From Macrocybe gigantea (Eukaryota; Basidiomycota; Agaricomycetes; Agaricales; Callistosporiaceae): DNA of 64,000 nt. Of this stretch, positions 8,947-20,819 are shown one piece after another. Position 1 is the stretch's first letter. The number at the start of each line of letters is the position of its first letter. A model generated the notes under the pieces. The model was not told the DNA's origin. It saw nothing but the letters and a program-made list of their open reading frames with translations, and made no database searches. Location of the stretch: NCBI GenBank assembly GCA_011319805.1, contig SJRY01000120.1, forward strand, positions 62,001 through 126,000, written 5' to 3'. Both the position numbers and the translations under genes were made by a program.

Positions 8947-11677
8947 ATGAATCGCTTACCTCTCGCCAAACCTACTAATACGAATGAACAATCAAAGCGC
9001 CAGAGCCAGATTTTCCCATTTTCTGACGTTGACCAGGATGATTTCATATCGGAAACCATTGGGTATGGAACTCGGGCGACCTCTTTCCCACTGTTCCATC
9101 GTACTTATTCTTGTATGTTTCTATCTTCACCTAATTCCACATCATTCATCCGTACCTCAGGGAACTTTGTTGCACATTGGATCATGAAGAACGAGAGAAC
9201 GAGTCGCAAGTATATCCCTGCAAGACGACTTAAGCTAGACTCCTTCCTCGTTCTACCTGTGGATCTCGTTTATGAGGTTTGTCTGCAGTCCTTCCACCTA
9301 TGTCCCTTGATTTTCGTCTCAACATGGATAGATCCTTGTTCATCTGCACCCCATCGACCTTCACCATCTCCACATGGCCGCTAGAGTTTTCCGATCTCTG
9401 GTCATGAGCCGGAGTTCCATTTCGCTATGGAAAACAGTGTTTTCCAATGACCCTGATATACCACTGCCTCCGCCACGTTTCATCGAACCAAGATGGGCTT
9501 CGATCTTGTTCGGCCCTTCGATCTGCGAGGCATGTTTCCATGAGTCTCGTTGCTGATTAGCCATTGAACAACGTATACAGGAATGTGGAAGACGTGGTGC
9601 ATTGATGAATTTTACAAACTATGTTCAGTTGTGTTCTTCATGTATGGAGTCACGGTCGGCATTTGGCTCCCTTTTCTCTCGTAAAGACTCTCATCTTTCA
9701 CCAGGTACATTCGTTCCTACCGGTCTTCATCAACAATTCTGTATGATCCCCATCACCCTGTGTGGAGGTTTGTGCCCGCAACATATAGGACCAGTAAGCC
9801 ACTTTGGATACTGCGGCAAATCCGTGTTCACGTCATCTAACACAGATGGGCAGTCCTATTACACTAAGGAAGATAATGATATTTATGCTCAGTACTTCAT
9901 CGAGGATGTCAGGGAGACCAGAGAACTTTTGGATGCACTTAACAAAGACGTGAAACAAGGGACAACAGGCGCTTTAGATGAACTCCAATCATTCGAGATT
10001 TCGGCATTGAAACGCGTGGAAGCCGTCACTGAGGTATATGACCTCTCAAAGTCGATGATTTTCTGACTTGAGGAACAGCAAAGCCGAAAATACCACCATT
10101 GGGGAGTTCGCATTTTCAATGAAGTCCACAACACCATCTATCCGCTCAAACCCTTGATCACAGATTCGTGAGTTGGAGAAGATGTCTTTTATTCCGGCTG
10201 ACAGGTCCAATAGTATCATGCAGCGACTAAGGAGATCTGGGAATGACGTTCACGAGTCTAACAGATACATTGTCGAGGATTTCGTATACAACAACTTCAA
10301 ATACGACAAGTTGACGCCTCGCGGTTCGTACATCTGTTGATCTGAACGAAATCCTGCTGATATGGATACCGCAGTTTGGAAGAAATGTCGAAAGCAGGTA
10401 GAAGAATTGATCATTTCCGCTATAAACCGGCGGGAAGCCAAGGCGCGGCGTCAGCGCATTCAGTCCGAGGACAGGTAATCAAACAGTGTTATCTCGAATT
10501 CCTGTCCAAACAACCACCAGCATCGTGGCAGTACATGCCTTCTCTGGGCAGAGTTCTCGATTTTGAGCTCTTTACGCACCTGAGAGACTCGTCCTTGGAA
10601 GTTCTAGATGTGTCCGAGTGTAGAAGCGTTATGGAACAGCTACCGCGTCAGTTTCGAATGGCGCAGGAAAACAAGGCAAGAACTCGCACTTGAAGTCATA
10701 GACCTCAGTGGATCATCTCGACGAATGACGGACGAAGAGCAGGAGAGCTGTCTCACGTTGGCAACCAGCGTTTTCAGGTGTCCTTCTTGTCCCCCAGTGG
10801 ACGCAACTGCTTCATTGGTGGGATGACGCCAGCAAACATATCCACTTTTCGTGGCTAGGAAATGGCCAACGGCTCCTGTCCAATAAGCCAGGCTCCATGG
10901 CAGCCTCATCCCTTGCGGCGATGCTTGGCTTTAAGCCTAGGACGGCCAAAGCAGCTGACCTTGACAGCGCCGATGCGAGGTTCATCTGTGCTTCCTGTCC
11001 CATCCACGATAATGTTCGCGGCCACAAAGCATATACGTGGCGTGAATGCGTGAGTCGATTTGCGGCTAGCTTCATTCAAAGATATCAAGACATTTTTTTT
11101 ACAGGTTGCACATGCTATAGAAATGGAACATATTGAATCCCATACCGTTCCCTCATGGCGCCTGATCGCTTCTGAAGTCGCGGCATTCATCAAAACTCGT
11201 GAACAGCCACGCCTAAACGTAAATGACCGGTCCTGGAGTTGCGTACACTGTTCATGGAATTTTCGAAACTTTGTTGTGAAGCGGGACGTTGTCAAGCACG
11301 TCAGGCAGTGGTATGTGCCGCGCGTTGTCGATCAGCTATCCCTTATTGCCTGATGCTTGGTTCTGAAGTCATTCGATTGCTCGTCCGGTAATGGAGAGAG
11401 ACTATTTCTATTATCATGGTCCGGATGCCGTCCATTCCCCTCGAAGACAAGTTGTCTTGGCCGAGAAGCCGCTTGCAGATTTTAAATGTGCTCACTGTAC
11501 GATATTCCCTCCGAGGTTATTCACCTTGAGGGATCTCCTCCCACATCTACGGGACAAGTATTTTTGCTTCTGAGATCGTAGCGTCATCCGTTGCTGATAA
11601 GCTTTCTGACCCTTAGGCACAGAATCACAAATCCTAAAGCAGAAGTTGACTGGAAGGCTGTGACTCTCTTTGTTTAG
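8947..11677 (+). CDS. F-box protein with multiple zinc-finger modules, paralogue B
   Basis: Predicted SCF substrate-receptor type protein. Exons 8947-9112, 9161-9276 (116 nt), 9332-9529 (198 nt) and one from 9581 match copy A in length and phase; the intron at 9530 has a GC donor (GCATGT). Order: short N-terminus, F-box (LVLPVDLVYE, then LVHLHPIDLHHLHM and LWKTVFSNDPDIPLP), CEECGRRGALMN...CSSC module, a long helical part, CPSC, then CASC...YTWREC followed by VAH after a phase-0 intron, and two fingers C-x2-C-x15-H-x4-H (CVHC...HVRQCH and CAHC...HLRDKH). Each finger has a phase-2 intron just before its last His. Two frame breaks remain: an extra T at 10619 and a C5 run at 10791-10795 that should be C4 by comparison with copy C. 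These could be sequence errors or real damage. A 50-nt intron (10617-10666) could explain the first. Confidence 0.75.
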
Positions 11678-12121
11678 GGAGGGTAATGAAAGACTAGCTG
11701 TCGAAAAAATATGGCGGCCGCATGGTTGAGAATGAGCTGAGGACAAATGCCCGTTGTTCATGCTCAGATTCTATCCATTTCAAAAACCCCAAAATTAGAA
11801 CTGAGAGAACATCTTGGCGAAGGACGGAGTCTTGCTCACATCTTAGAGCAGCATAGTTTAGGTATCATAGCTGGGCTCCAACCACTAACTTGACACTGAA
11901 AAGTGGAGCATCTCAGTTTTTCTCGCAACCCTTATAAAAATCCGAATGAGCGACCTCAGGTCTTGAAAACTACCTGCCGTGCGGGTTGAGATAATCGACA
12001 TCCATCACGAACGTGAAAACATGATATTTCCATCTAGCCATACACACGGTTCTTAATGCAAAGCGTCGATCGTCTTGGAGCACGTTGCTTCCAGCCTCTC
12101 CTCAGTAAACGACTACACCTC
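11678..12121. other. Intergenic region between convergent genes
   Basis: The gap lies between the 3' ends of F-box copy B (plus) and the monooxygenase (minus). A TATAAAA at 11933-11939 has no gene in a useful position. Nothing else seen. Confidence 0.5.
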
Positions 12122-14520
12122 TCAAGGTGATGGTTTCAATTGCAGCTCCTCGGCCAATATCTGCAAAGCCTGTGAAAACATGAGATAAAGCATTTCGTGA
12201 CCGAGACATATATCTTACCAGGGGTTTGCTGTATATGCGAGTCTGTTGGAAACCACCATTTGCGAGCCACAGACCAGGGACACCCGTCGGTCTAAAGCAT
12301 TGACTTAGTTCGCCTTCCTCATCTATAGCGAAGATACGGTCGCCCAATTTGTCCGCGACGGAGTCTCCCAAAAGTGCCCTCAGTACTTCTATGACAGGTC
12401 GATTACCGGTCCTAGATCGAACATGTGTGTCAGCAAAACAGCGACGAGCTACAAATGTGACAGCCTGCGCACGCAAGCACGACAGCGTCCGCAGGTATGG
12501 ATGTGCCATCTTTAAACACAACGGCGTCTGAGGCGAATCTTTCGATATCTACGCCTGCCTTGACCTAATAGAAAAAGTCCATGAATCTCCACTCGCATTG
12601 TATAAGACGATATGAAGGAGCCACAAACTTTGACTTTACCATCGACTATGAGCTGTCCACAGCCAACGTCCAGCACTATTACGCAGAGTGATTAACATCG
12701 TAATGACTGAGTCGAAGAAGGACCTACTGCTTCCCGACGCAAGCCGTTGAAATACGAAGCCCGCCAAGCCGACTTCTTCGCCTTGCGGATCTATCTGCCA
12801 CGTCAGCCGGAAGCCAGCTTTGCGTAAACCTGCGAGAAGCTCTTCGTCCATCTTCTTGGCCATCGCCGTACCTCCTTTGGCAGATAGTTCCATGGCTAAC
12901 ACGCTGGGAAAAGATATGTGCGCCAAATCAGCGTCTTCGATGCTTTTCCCTCTGCATAGTAGTCATCTCTGAAGAACAGTTTCTGCGCAGTCTTCAACGT
13001 CGTCAGGCAAGTTGCATTGCGTTGGACCATAGTGACCTGCAACAGCTTCAATAATAGGACTAACAAGCGCAAACCATTTACCTCTTTTGCACCTTTGGAA
13101 ACGAGGTCAGTGCAAACATCCCCAGCCGCATTGGCCTGGACAGAAATCTAGTTTTTGAGCGAAAAGACAATCTAAATTTGACTTACTGCCCCGACCACGA
13201 CCACACGTTTACCTTTAAACTGAGCCGCGTTTCTGAAGTTGTCCGAATGACAGATAGGACCTTTGAAATCCCTCATTCCGGGCCATTCAGGGATGTTGGG
13301 CTGTCCACTTCCGGTAGCCATCACAACATGTCTAGGGTGCAAGGTGACCTGTTCGCCGGCATGGTCGACATGCACAGTCCACCTTTTCAAAGTGCTGTCG
13401 TACGTAATAGTCGGCAGCACTGCGCTCGATAGCCATATGTGCAAGTCTTGGCTGATGGCATACATTTCCAGGAAATTTGCGAGTCTGTCTTTAGCAATAA
13501 ACTCTGGGAAATTCATTCTGGTAATAGATTTGCCGGTCAAAAAAATATCAACAGAGCGTGTCATGGTCGGGACTCACGGCCATTCTTGATACAACACTAA
13601 ATCTGGGTCAGCCATCATGCAGATCGATCAAGGGTCATGGAAACGCACATGAAGAAAAGCGCGCCGGGGTGTGTATCGTCAAATTAGGGTATCTAAGGCG
13701 AACGTTTGAGTGGTTGTCGGTGGTGACGAGGAAAAATTTAGGTTGTACCTCTCTCTCCAGGAATCACCAATGCGGGCACCCTTCTCAATGACCAGCACGC
13801 GGAGGCCCCTGTTCTGCATGCGCGCTGCAGCCATAAGCCCGGCATGTCCTCCGCCGACTGCATGGTGATTAATAAACAGGTATCAGAAGGAACAAAGGGA
13901 GCCCGAACCGATAAGAACTGTGGGATCCTTCTCGACTTCTGCCCCGCGTTTCGCACGGAACTCTGGCCAGGTAGTCATATGATGGTCATAGTGTCCGTAT
14001 GGACGTTCCTTGGGCTCTTCGTGACCCTCAAGGTCGTGAAGGTCGGTGAACACGGTGAACGCCTTCCAGTCATTTTCCGAGACCTGGACTATCCGGAAAT
14101 ATCCCTGACCACGTCCTTGCGGGTTGCCGACCGAAAAGGTGAACGAAGCTTCCACGCCTTCACATCTGGCTTGCCAGGAAAGTCGAAATACGAAGGAGAT
14201 CGGATTGTCGATGTCGTGTTGAGCTTGAAGTCATGCAGGCCAGACCGTTGGAGCCTCGTCTGTCCGTCCACGTTTCCGAGAGGAAAGCAGCGATCTTCTC
14301 ACGGCCACGTAAGGTCCTCAAATCCCAAGAATAGCACAGGAAATCTTTGTACAACGTTGGTCATTTGGACATCGAATGCCTTTGAGCCAAAGGCCTTACC
14401 ACGTAGCCATCCGTCTTCGAGAAACAGGTCAACGAAGGCATGGACATCTCCAGAGGCAGAGGCTCTGGATATCTGGTCGAGCCACTGGTTAGAAACTGCG
14501 AATAACTGATCGTTCGACAT
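12122..14520 (-). CDS. Flavin-containing monooxygenase with NTF2-like N-terminal domain
   Basis: FAD- and NADPH-dependent monooxygenase of the large fungal family (about 600 aa) that oxidises small soft nucleophiles; substrate unknown. It starts at the ATG 14520 (MSNDQLFAVSNQW). The first 170 residues resemble an NTF2/SnoaL-like domain (FVDLFLEDGWLR, then after a 5' intron DFLCYSWDLRTLRGREKI). Next come WKAFTVFTDLHDLEGHEE and the FAD Rossmann loop VLIVGGGHAGLMAAARM, assembled across an intron near 13855-13906. The FMO fingerprint FKGPICHSDNF lies near 13240. The NADPH loop VVVVGAGNAAGD is split by an intron near 13140-13187. The C-terminus reads GLWLANGGFQQTRIYSKPL, then ILAEELQLKPSP and a stop. 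At least eight introns are needed; I see no frame break. Its 5' end faces the CSTF2-like gene. Confidence 0.88.
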
Positions 14521-14948
14521 TTGGAGTGAGAAAAAAGAGTTGTGGGTTTCTATACCTCGACATCGCTTTATAACCACTCTCCTTATACCCGTGTGAGGCC
14601 ATGAAGACAATGGGGAAACGGTGGCCGTTGTGATTCGTCTTCAAAAGATCCGAATCCTCACTTGGGCAAGACGAGTTCAAAATATGGTGGAGGCATCTCC
14701 GCGATATCGGCTCTGCCAGCCTTCTGGTTTCAAGGAGCTAATAACATCTCCGAATATCAATAGAAGATCTCACAAGTTATAAGATCTTCTATGATCATAA
14801 AAGAATCGATGAAACGTTGATGCAGCCGATATCGAAAACGAGGTCGAAGATAGACGCGTGTCGCGTTGCCGAGCTTTGCAAGTCACGTGGTGAGACGGAT
14901 GTACGGATGAGTGGGAGGAGGTTGCTATCGACGATACCCTCGTACTCA
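14521..14948. promoter_or_regulatory. Divergent intergenic promoter region (monooxygenase / CSTF2-like gene)
   Basis: The 428 bp between the two divergent ATGs must hold both promoters. It includes an imperfect palindrome around AAGATCTTCTATGATCATAA (14781-14800). No clear TATA box was found. Confidence 0.5.
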
Positions 14949-15849
14949 ATGTCAAATCAGACCTATGCCGTCGAGCAGCTCTTAGAACTGCTGCTGCAAT
15001 TAAAAGTATGCACGCAGGCCCTCGGCCTCTGTCTGATAAGCCTTGTTGACTAAATTTCGGCCCAGAAAACGACTCCAAAGGCAGCTCGAGACATCCTGAA
15101 TAACCAGCCCCCGATAGCGTATGCGCTAATGACCCTCATGGTGTCGATGAACGCAGTCAATATCGACGTTTTCCAAGTGCGTTGCATGGCCTCCGTTTAC
15201 CGCGAGACGGGATGCTCAACGAGAACGTGCTTCATGTTAGAAAACGCTGACGGAGTTTAGCTCGTCGAAGCCAGCCACGCCAGCCGTCCCTTCTGTTTCA
15301 TCGACCCCAGTTCCGGCAATACCGCAGCACATGCAAACGGCACAATCGTCTCAGTACCGGACGGCAACGCCACCGGGGGTTCCACCACCTCCACCGTCAT
15401 ACTCATATTCCAATGGTCACGGGGCCCAACCAGCCTATAGTGGCGGAGGGGCCCGGTTGCAGGTGGATATGGGCAACAATATTCGGGGTATAACTATGGT
15501 CAACCACCATCGGGGTACCAGGCATATCCACCTTCGTATGGTGCACCCGCACCAACCGCCCCAGCGCCTGCTTCGGCGCCTAGCACCGTTCCCGATGCAT
15601 TGGCTGCCATTCCGGATGAACAAAAAGTGCGCTCTTCACCCGTTCTTAGCAGGCAACCCTGACCGATGCTTTCCTCCCTCATAAATAGGCGCTGATCGTG
15701 CGCGTACTCTCAATGACCCAGAGCAGATCAACATGCTGCCTCCTCAAGAACGCAATACGTATATCCAGCTGGTACGAGCTCTTCCGTGCATCTATATGCC
15801 CTCTCACTGGAGGCTGTTTCAGAGAGCAACGCTTGGCGTACCAACATGA
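14949..15849 (+). CDS. CSTF2-type hinge and C-terminal-domain protein (3'-end processing), no RRM
   Basis: Related to the cleavage-stimulation factor CSTF2/Rna15 minus its RNA-binding half. Exon 1 (14949-15005) encodes MSNQTYAVEQLLELLLQLK. Exon 2 (15066-15176) completes the hinge domain (PPIAYALMTLMVSMNAVNID), which in CSTF2 binds CSTF3/Rna14. A Pro/Gly/Tyr-rich linker follows, then TVPDALAAIPDEQK, an intron, and the small C-terminal helix bundle (ALIVRVLSM...EQINMLPPQERNTYIQL) that in Rna15 contacts Pcf11. The last exon ends LRATLGVPT. Two single-base deficits in homopolymers break the frame: G4 at 15448-15451 (expected G5) and C3 at 15717-15719 (expected C4). In a gene of this role I read them as likely sequence errors. 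Exon 3 is best started at 15256. Confidence 0.8.
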
Positions 15850-16032
15850 GGCGACATTAGTTTCTAGCTCCATGGACACGTATAATTATTTATTCTCCCG
15901 TTCGGCACTTTCGGCACTTCATAAGTAATGGCAGGGTAAAGACATGTGTATCAGTATCGTGTTTTGATTTTATCGCTAATCTCGGAATGGAACAATGATG
16001 TTCATTGCAGCCTTGTTTGTGTTGTCTCCGTT

Positions 16033-16066
16033 GAAACAGGATAGTTCAAGAAACAGGATAGTTCAA
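16033..16066. repeat. Tandem 17-bp duplication
   Basis: GAAACAGGATAGTTCAA occurs twice in direct succession in the spacer between the convergent CSTF2-like and coatomer genes. It looks like a simple slippage duplication. Confidence 0.9.
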
Positions 16067-16190
16067 GAATTTGAGAAAGAATATATTGTTTAACTACAGA
16101 AACAATGGAATGAGGCGAAAGAAAAATTATACAGACGAAGCCTTATTTTCCTTTTGCGCTAGGGAAATAAGTGTTTCTCAGAACTGTTGT

Positions 16191-19100
16191 CTATATCAAC
16201 TCCAGTGAAGACGACTCACACATCGTGATACGGTCACCCAATGAAAGTGCAATGCCTTGCGTTTTGCTCCTGATCCGGACATGACCGGTAATTGTACCCG
16301 CCTCCGTTCGTTCAACGCTCAGATTGGCCAATGCGTCTCGCCTGGAAGAGAATACGTAAGAGGACGGCGCGAAAAGTGCGGAATGAAGGCTGACCAAACA
16401 AGCTGCGAGCATACATGTTGGCAGAAAGGAAGTCACAATCTCCTGACGTGGCACCCTCTGGCGTTAAGCATGACATGTTGGTCGCTTTCATGACATGTTT
16501 CAGATACTCTCGAGGATCGCTGTTGCAGTAGTGATCAGCAAGATTTATTCCTATCTGAGAGTCAGAAATAGACTTACGACATCGTTGCGTTGACATTGAC
16601 TCTGTTTTCCCACTCGAATTCCGTCCACATGCTGCGGAACTGAGAGGCAGGTCAGTCAACTGCGACAAGACTGCTCAGGGCCAAAGAATTACCTGAGCTT
16701 CATTGCAGTAGGCCGGTTTGATGTAATCCATAATATCAATATGGATATCGTTCAAGATGACGCACGCCTCGGACATGTTGGGACCCTCCCAGAGAATGCT
16801 TCCAAAGATGACACCTGTCTCCGTTGAAGAGACCTTGATAGTCGCCTTGATACTCTGGAATCCGTGAGGTGCGATGGTATACACAGAAGGGCGTTCCACG
16901 AGTTTGAGGTCGCCAAGTGTAGCGAAGTCCAGGCAGAGATTTTGTAGGGTATTTGCCGTTTGATTAACCAATAAAACATCTGTAGGAGAACAAGAATAGG
17001 GATCTAGTTGCGGTAGTATGTGGTTGTGAGATCTTCCTACCTAGCAGAATGTCGAAGCCATGCATCTTGACGTATGCTTCAGCATATATAGGATCCGAGA
17101 AGCCTATTTTTGGGCTCGTATCATCGCTTTACCACCAATCCGTGAAAAGGCGCACCAGTTAACTGAGATATCCTGCTCAGGTTCGACATAAAGTCTTCTT
17201 GCAGCTCTCCAGATCCTGTCGCCCTTCCAACGTCCTCATCATACTAGGCATGTAGACCCAAAAGAGCTCAGATATGATGGAAGGGACGGACAAGGAACTA
17301 GGGTGAACTCACGTCAATGACTTCCTCTGCGTCTTCTTCGAGAATTGACGGAATGTCAAGAGGTCGTCTACTTGGACGACCTTCTCCTGTGCTGCCTCTG
17401 CAGCTTTCTTCTCCGCCGCCCGTTTCTGGAGGGAAAGACGAGTGGATGAGGACGCAAATAATTCCAGCAAAACCTCCAGGAAGTCTCACTTCTTGGGCAC
17501 CAAGCATCTTCGAGTACGCGGCCTTCGTGTCCTGCAGAAAGACCTCGTGTATGGCCGGCTTATCCTCGAGCTCACTCAGCGTCTCGACACAGTTCATGAT
17601 CCGTTCATTCGAGTCCTCGTCGATAGGAACAGTCACAAATTTCGACTGTCCGACGCGGATGATGGAGTCATGATCAACATGGCCTACAAGGAGAGAAATT
17701 GCACAATAAGACCAACCAACCAACTCAAACACTGAAAAGAAAAGAAAAGAACGTGCCTCAGCTTTCAACATATTCGAAGTGACGGAATCCTTGGATTTTT
17801 CCACGAGGCGGAGGACGAGCTTAGTAAGAGTGGACGCGAGGACTGCGCCTGTGAAGAAGTCGCCGCTCAGTATGAGCGCTCTTAGAGGAGGTTTCGCAGC
17901 AGCTTTGACGGCTTCAAGTTTCGCGGTGCTGGAACTCGTGAACGCAGTTTCCATAGCATACGTTCCATCCGCCAACACCCGAGGTCTTCCGCCTCCTTCT
18001 ATCTTCGTTGGCTTCTCTTCACCGCCAACGGCGGTTGTCTCCTCGTTGGCATCATCCAAGAGCCTCTGCTCTGACGCAAGAATGGGGATCTCTCCGATAA
18101 CTTTTCGTATCTCCTGCATGCCGCTTTGAATATCCGAAACTTCCTCCACGTACTCTCCCAGAATCCAGAGCACACCACGGAAGACTTTGCCGGACTTGAT
18201 TTCGGACAGAGTTTGGATGAGTTTCTCGGTGATGGTGGCCCGAAGGTGCGGGAATTTCTCGACAACCTCGCTAAAGACACTTGAGAACACGAATATACAA
18301 CGACGGTTGGAGGACATGCATGCATACCGAACAAAGGACACGACATCCAGGGCAGAAGGATTGTTTGAATCGCCAAGGAATTCCATCAATGCGTGGACAA
18401 CGCTCGCCGCGACTTCAGAGAATTTGATGGCCGTAACATGTATGGATTGAATTAATAGCTGTCTATACTCCGATGCCTGGCGCGTGAAAGAATGAGAAAT
18501 TTGGACCGAACCCACGCAACAAGATAGGAATAGGAATACCTTGTCGAAATCAGCTTCTTGCGTCCTGAGCAGTTGTTTCTTCAGGAAAAGCACGACTTCT
18601 TCAACGTTCTTGCTCGACGTCATACTCAAAACGATGCCGATAGCCTTGCGTCGAACTTCCATGTCAGCACTACATCCACATCAGTTCCGTAATTGTTCAT
18701 GAGATGCCGCAGGATTACAAACCTAGAAAGAACTTGTAGAAGATCCATGATCAATCCATCGAGGACATGAGCATGTTTTGCTCTCAGAGCATCTATCCGA
18801 TCCAAGACGATGAGCTTCACGTTATTGTCGGATTCCTTGATAACGAGATTAATGAAGCACGATGCAGCGGCTGGTGAGGGAGTAAAAAATCAGAAACGGG
18901 GAAGATAAATACATGCTTTCTGCACCTTTGATAGCAGCTGGATTTTGAGTAAGGGCCGTCAGTGTGGTAGCCGCTTCATATTTGACGGCGTGCGATGAGG
19001 TGTTGAGGAGCTCGAATATGCATCTAATATACCGCGCCTATCATAAGTGATGAGAATGCTGAGCAGTACAATCGAAACGAGCGATAATCAAAGACTCACG

Positions 19101-20010
19101 CGATGTGTCGAATCGTTTTTGCAATCTAACCGTATGACTTCGATGATGCTCATCTGCAACGCCTCGTCCAGCGACGGAACGGAGTCATATATGCTGAGAA
19201 TGTATTCCACAGCTTTCGGCATAGAACAATGTGCCAGGAAGACGAATGCATTTCGTTTACATGTAGCATCAGACTCAGCGACCAGGAAAGTGTGCATGAG
19301 CTCTGGCGCGTCAGGAATGAGGTGTTCAAATTCGCGGTATATTGAGTAGATCGCGAATACGGCATTTTTGCGGACGTAGGAGTGACGATGCTCAAGGCAT
19401 GAGCGACATGTCGGGATAAGTGGTTCCAAGAGCTCCGCATCCTTGGCAATCTTTTGTAGAAACCGTAATGTGGCACCGCGAATATACTCATTTGGGTGTT
19501 GCTATACGGAATGCAAGACTCATATGTTGGGGTTTGGTCGATGGAGGAAATAGAACATACCAGATCATTTCGAATGGCGTTGCTGTAGACGGGATAAAGC
19601 AAGTCGGAATTACGCGATGAGGATGAGGGCATGTACCGCACTTACACGACAAGAATCATCTCCTGCTTCAGCTTTCCACTCTCGTCATACTTTGGACATA
19701 CTTCCCAATAAAAGTGAAGGAGTTTCTTGAGCTGCTTATTCCGTGACGGCAGTACGAATTGGATTATCGGCATCATCAAGTTTGGCTACAGATATATTTC
19801 GCATCGCTTGAATTCATTCTTTCCACATTGCAAAAGGAGAACGCGTACTTGAGAGTTTCCGTTCATGGTCGATATGACGATCTTGCGCAACGTGTCCAAT
19901 TTGACTTCGTCTGAACCCTTCTCCAGAGCTGAGCGCAGCTCGGATGCGGAAGGATACTCCGCGCCGGAGTCGTATACGACCGTGTAGCATGCTGGGTCGG
20001 ACGAAGACAT
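16191..20010 (-). CDS. SEC26: Coatomer subunit beta (COPI)
   Basis: Beta subunit of the COPI coat, needed for Golgi-to-ER and intra-Golgi vesicles. The ATG at 20010 opens [21 protein letters not shown], then [24 protein letters not shown]-repeat solenoid landmarks follow: [39 protein letters not shown] (19270-19400), [12 protein letters not shown] (18800), [10 protein letters not shown] and [28 protein letters not shown] (18150). The C-terminal appendage is clear: [85 protein letters not shown], and ending [20 protein letters not shown]. About ten introns are needed. All blocks are collinear with known beta-COP and I saw no damage. The gene symbol follows yeast usage. Confidence 0.95.
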
Positions 20011-20819
20011 GAGCGAAAGCGAAGAGGTGGGTTTTGCCAACGGACAGAAATTGAGGCACAGCTTGTCCTGACCGTGGGAAACCTTGAACGACGCGACGTG
20101 TCCATCGTCCTCGAAATTGAGTCTTGTAATCCTACTTTCAATAGGTAAATCCTTATCGACAGGCACTGCAACGTTCGCATTTGAACTGCACAGTCTACAT
20201 ATCTTTGCAAAGGCGATTATTATGCAATTATGCAGCTCCACGCAGGATTTCATCACGCCCTTGAGGCATCTATTTCTTGCAAGCTATATAGAATCAGAAC
20301 CAGACTGGATGCTGAGTAGGCGTTCTTCCAAAAGACCAGCCCGGAATATTTCCTTAATTCCGCTGAAAATTGACACACAGGCGATTTTCAACCACCAACA
20401 GGGGAACATGGTAAGTCCAGCAACACTTTCTCGAAAAACCGCGCGGCTAACTCCCAACTTAGCAGAAAAATCATCTTTTTTTGGCGCACTTAACCGAGGC
20501 TTGAAAGACTTATCTACTGAGCCAGCTCAGATTTTCGATCCTCGGACTAATTGGCCAGGTCCATAAAACTGATCCAACTCCGCCATCTCTCAACGTCACC
20601 ATCCAAAGACGTCCACATCGAATTTCCATTGATCAACTTCTTGTGAACCCACCGCCCGCGTTGCTCAGAGTCTAATAAACCAACATGACAAATCTTCTGC
20701 AATGATATGCATCAAAGCCGCACTGGGGCCTGTGATTCCTAATTGAAAGAAAGAAAAGTGACTATATTTATATCCAGTCGCGTTGTGTGAGTTAATAGAG
20801 CGCCTCTTCTAACAGTGCG
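20011..20819. other. Upstream region of the coatomer gene and 3' flank of the next gene
   Basis: The coatomer frame stays open upstream of its ATG (to 20256) but this part is unlike beta-COP and is taken as 5' UTR. A 160-codon plus-strand frame (20084-20566) is largely antisense to it and has no motif. A short AT-rich stretch follows at 20740-20800. Confidence 0.45.

Noticed and set aside
10617..10666. A 50-nt intron in F-box copy B (GTGTAG...GCGCAG) that would remove one frame break in phase
   Set aside because: Kept only as an alternative: the removed segment still resembles coding sequence of copy C (SFEW against FISNW) and the donor is weak.
11933..11939. TATAAAA
   Set aside because: It lies between two convergent gene ends, with no start codon or gene downstream on that strand.
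19786..20256. N-terminal extension of the coatomer beta frame upstream of 20010
   Set aside because: It is in frame and open, but unlike the beta-COP N-terminus, which begins at the [11 protein letters not shown] position.
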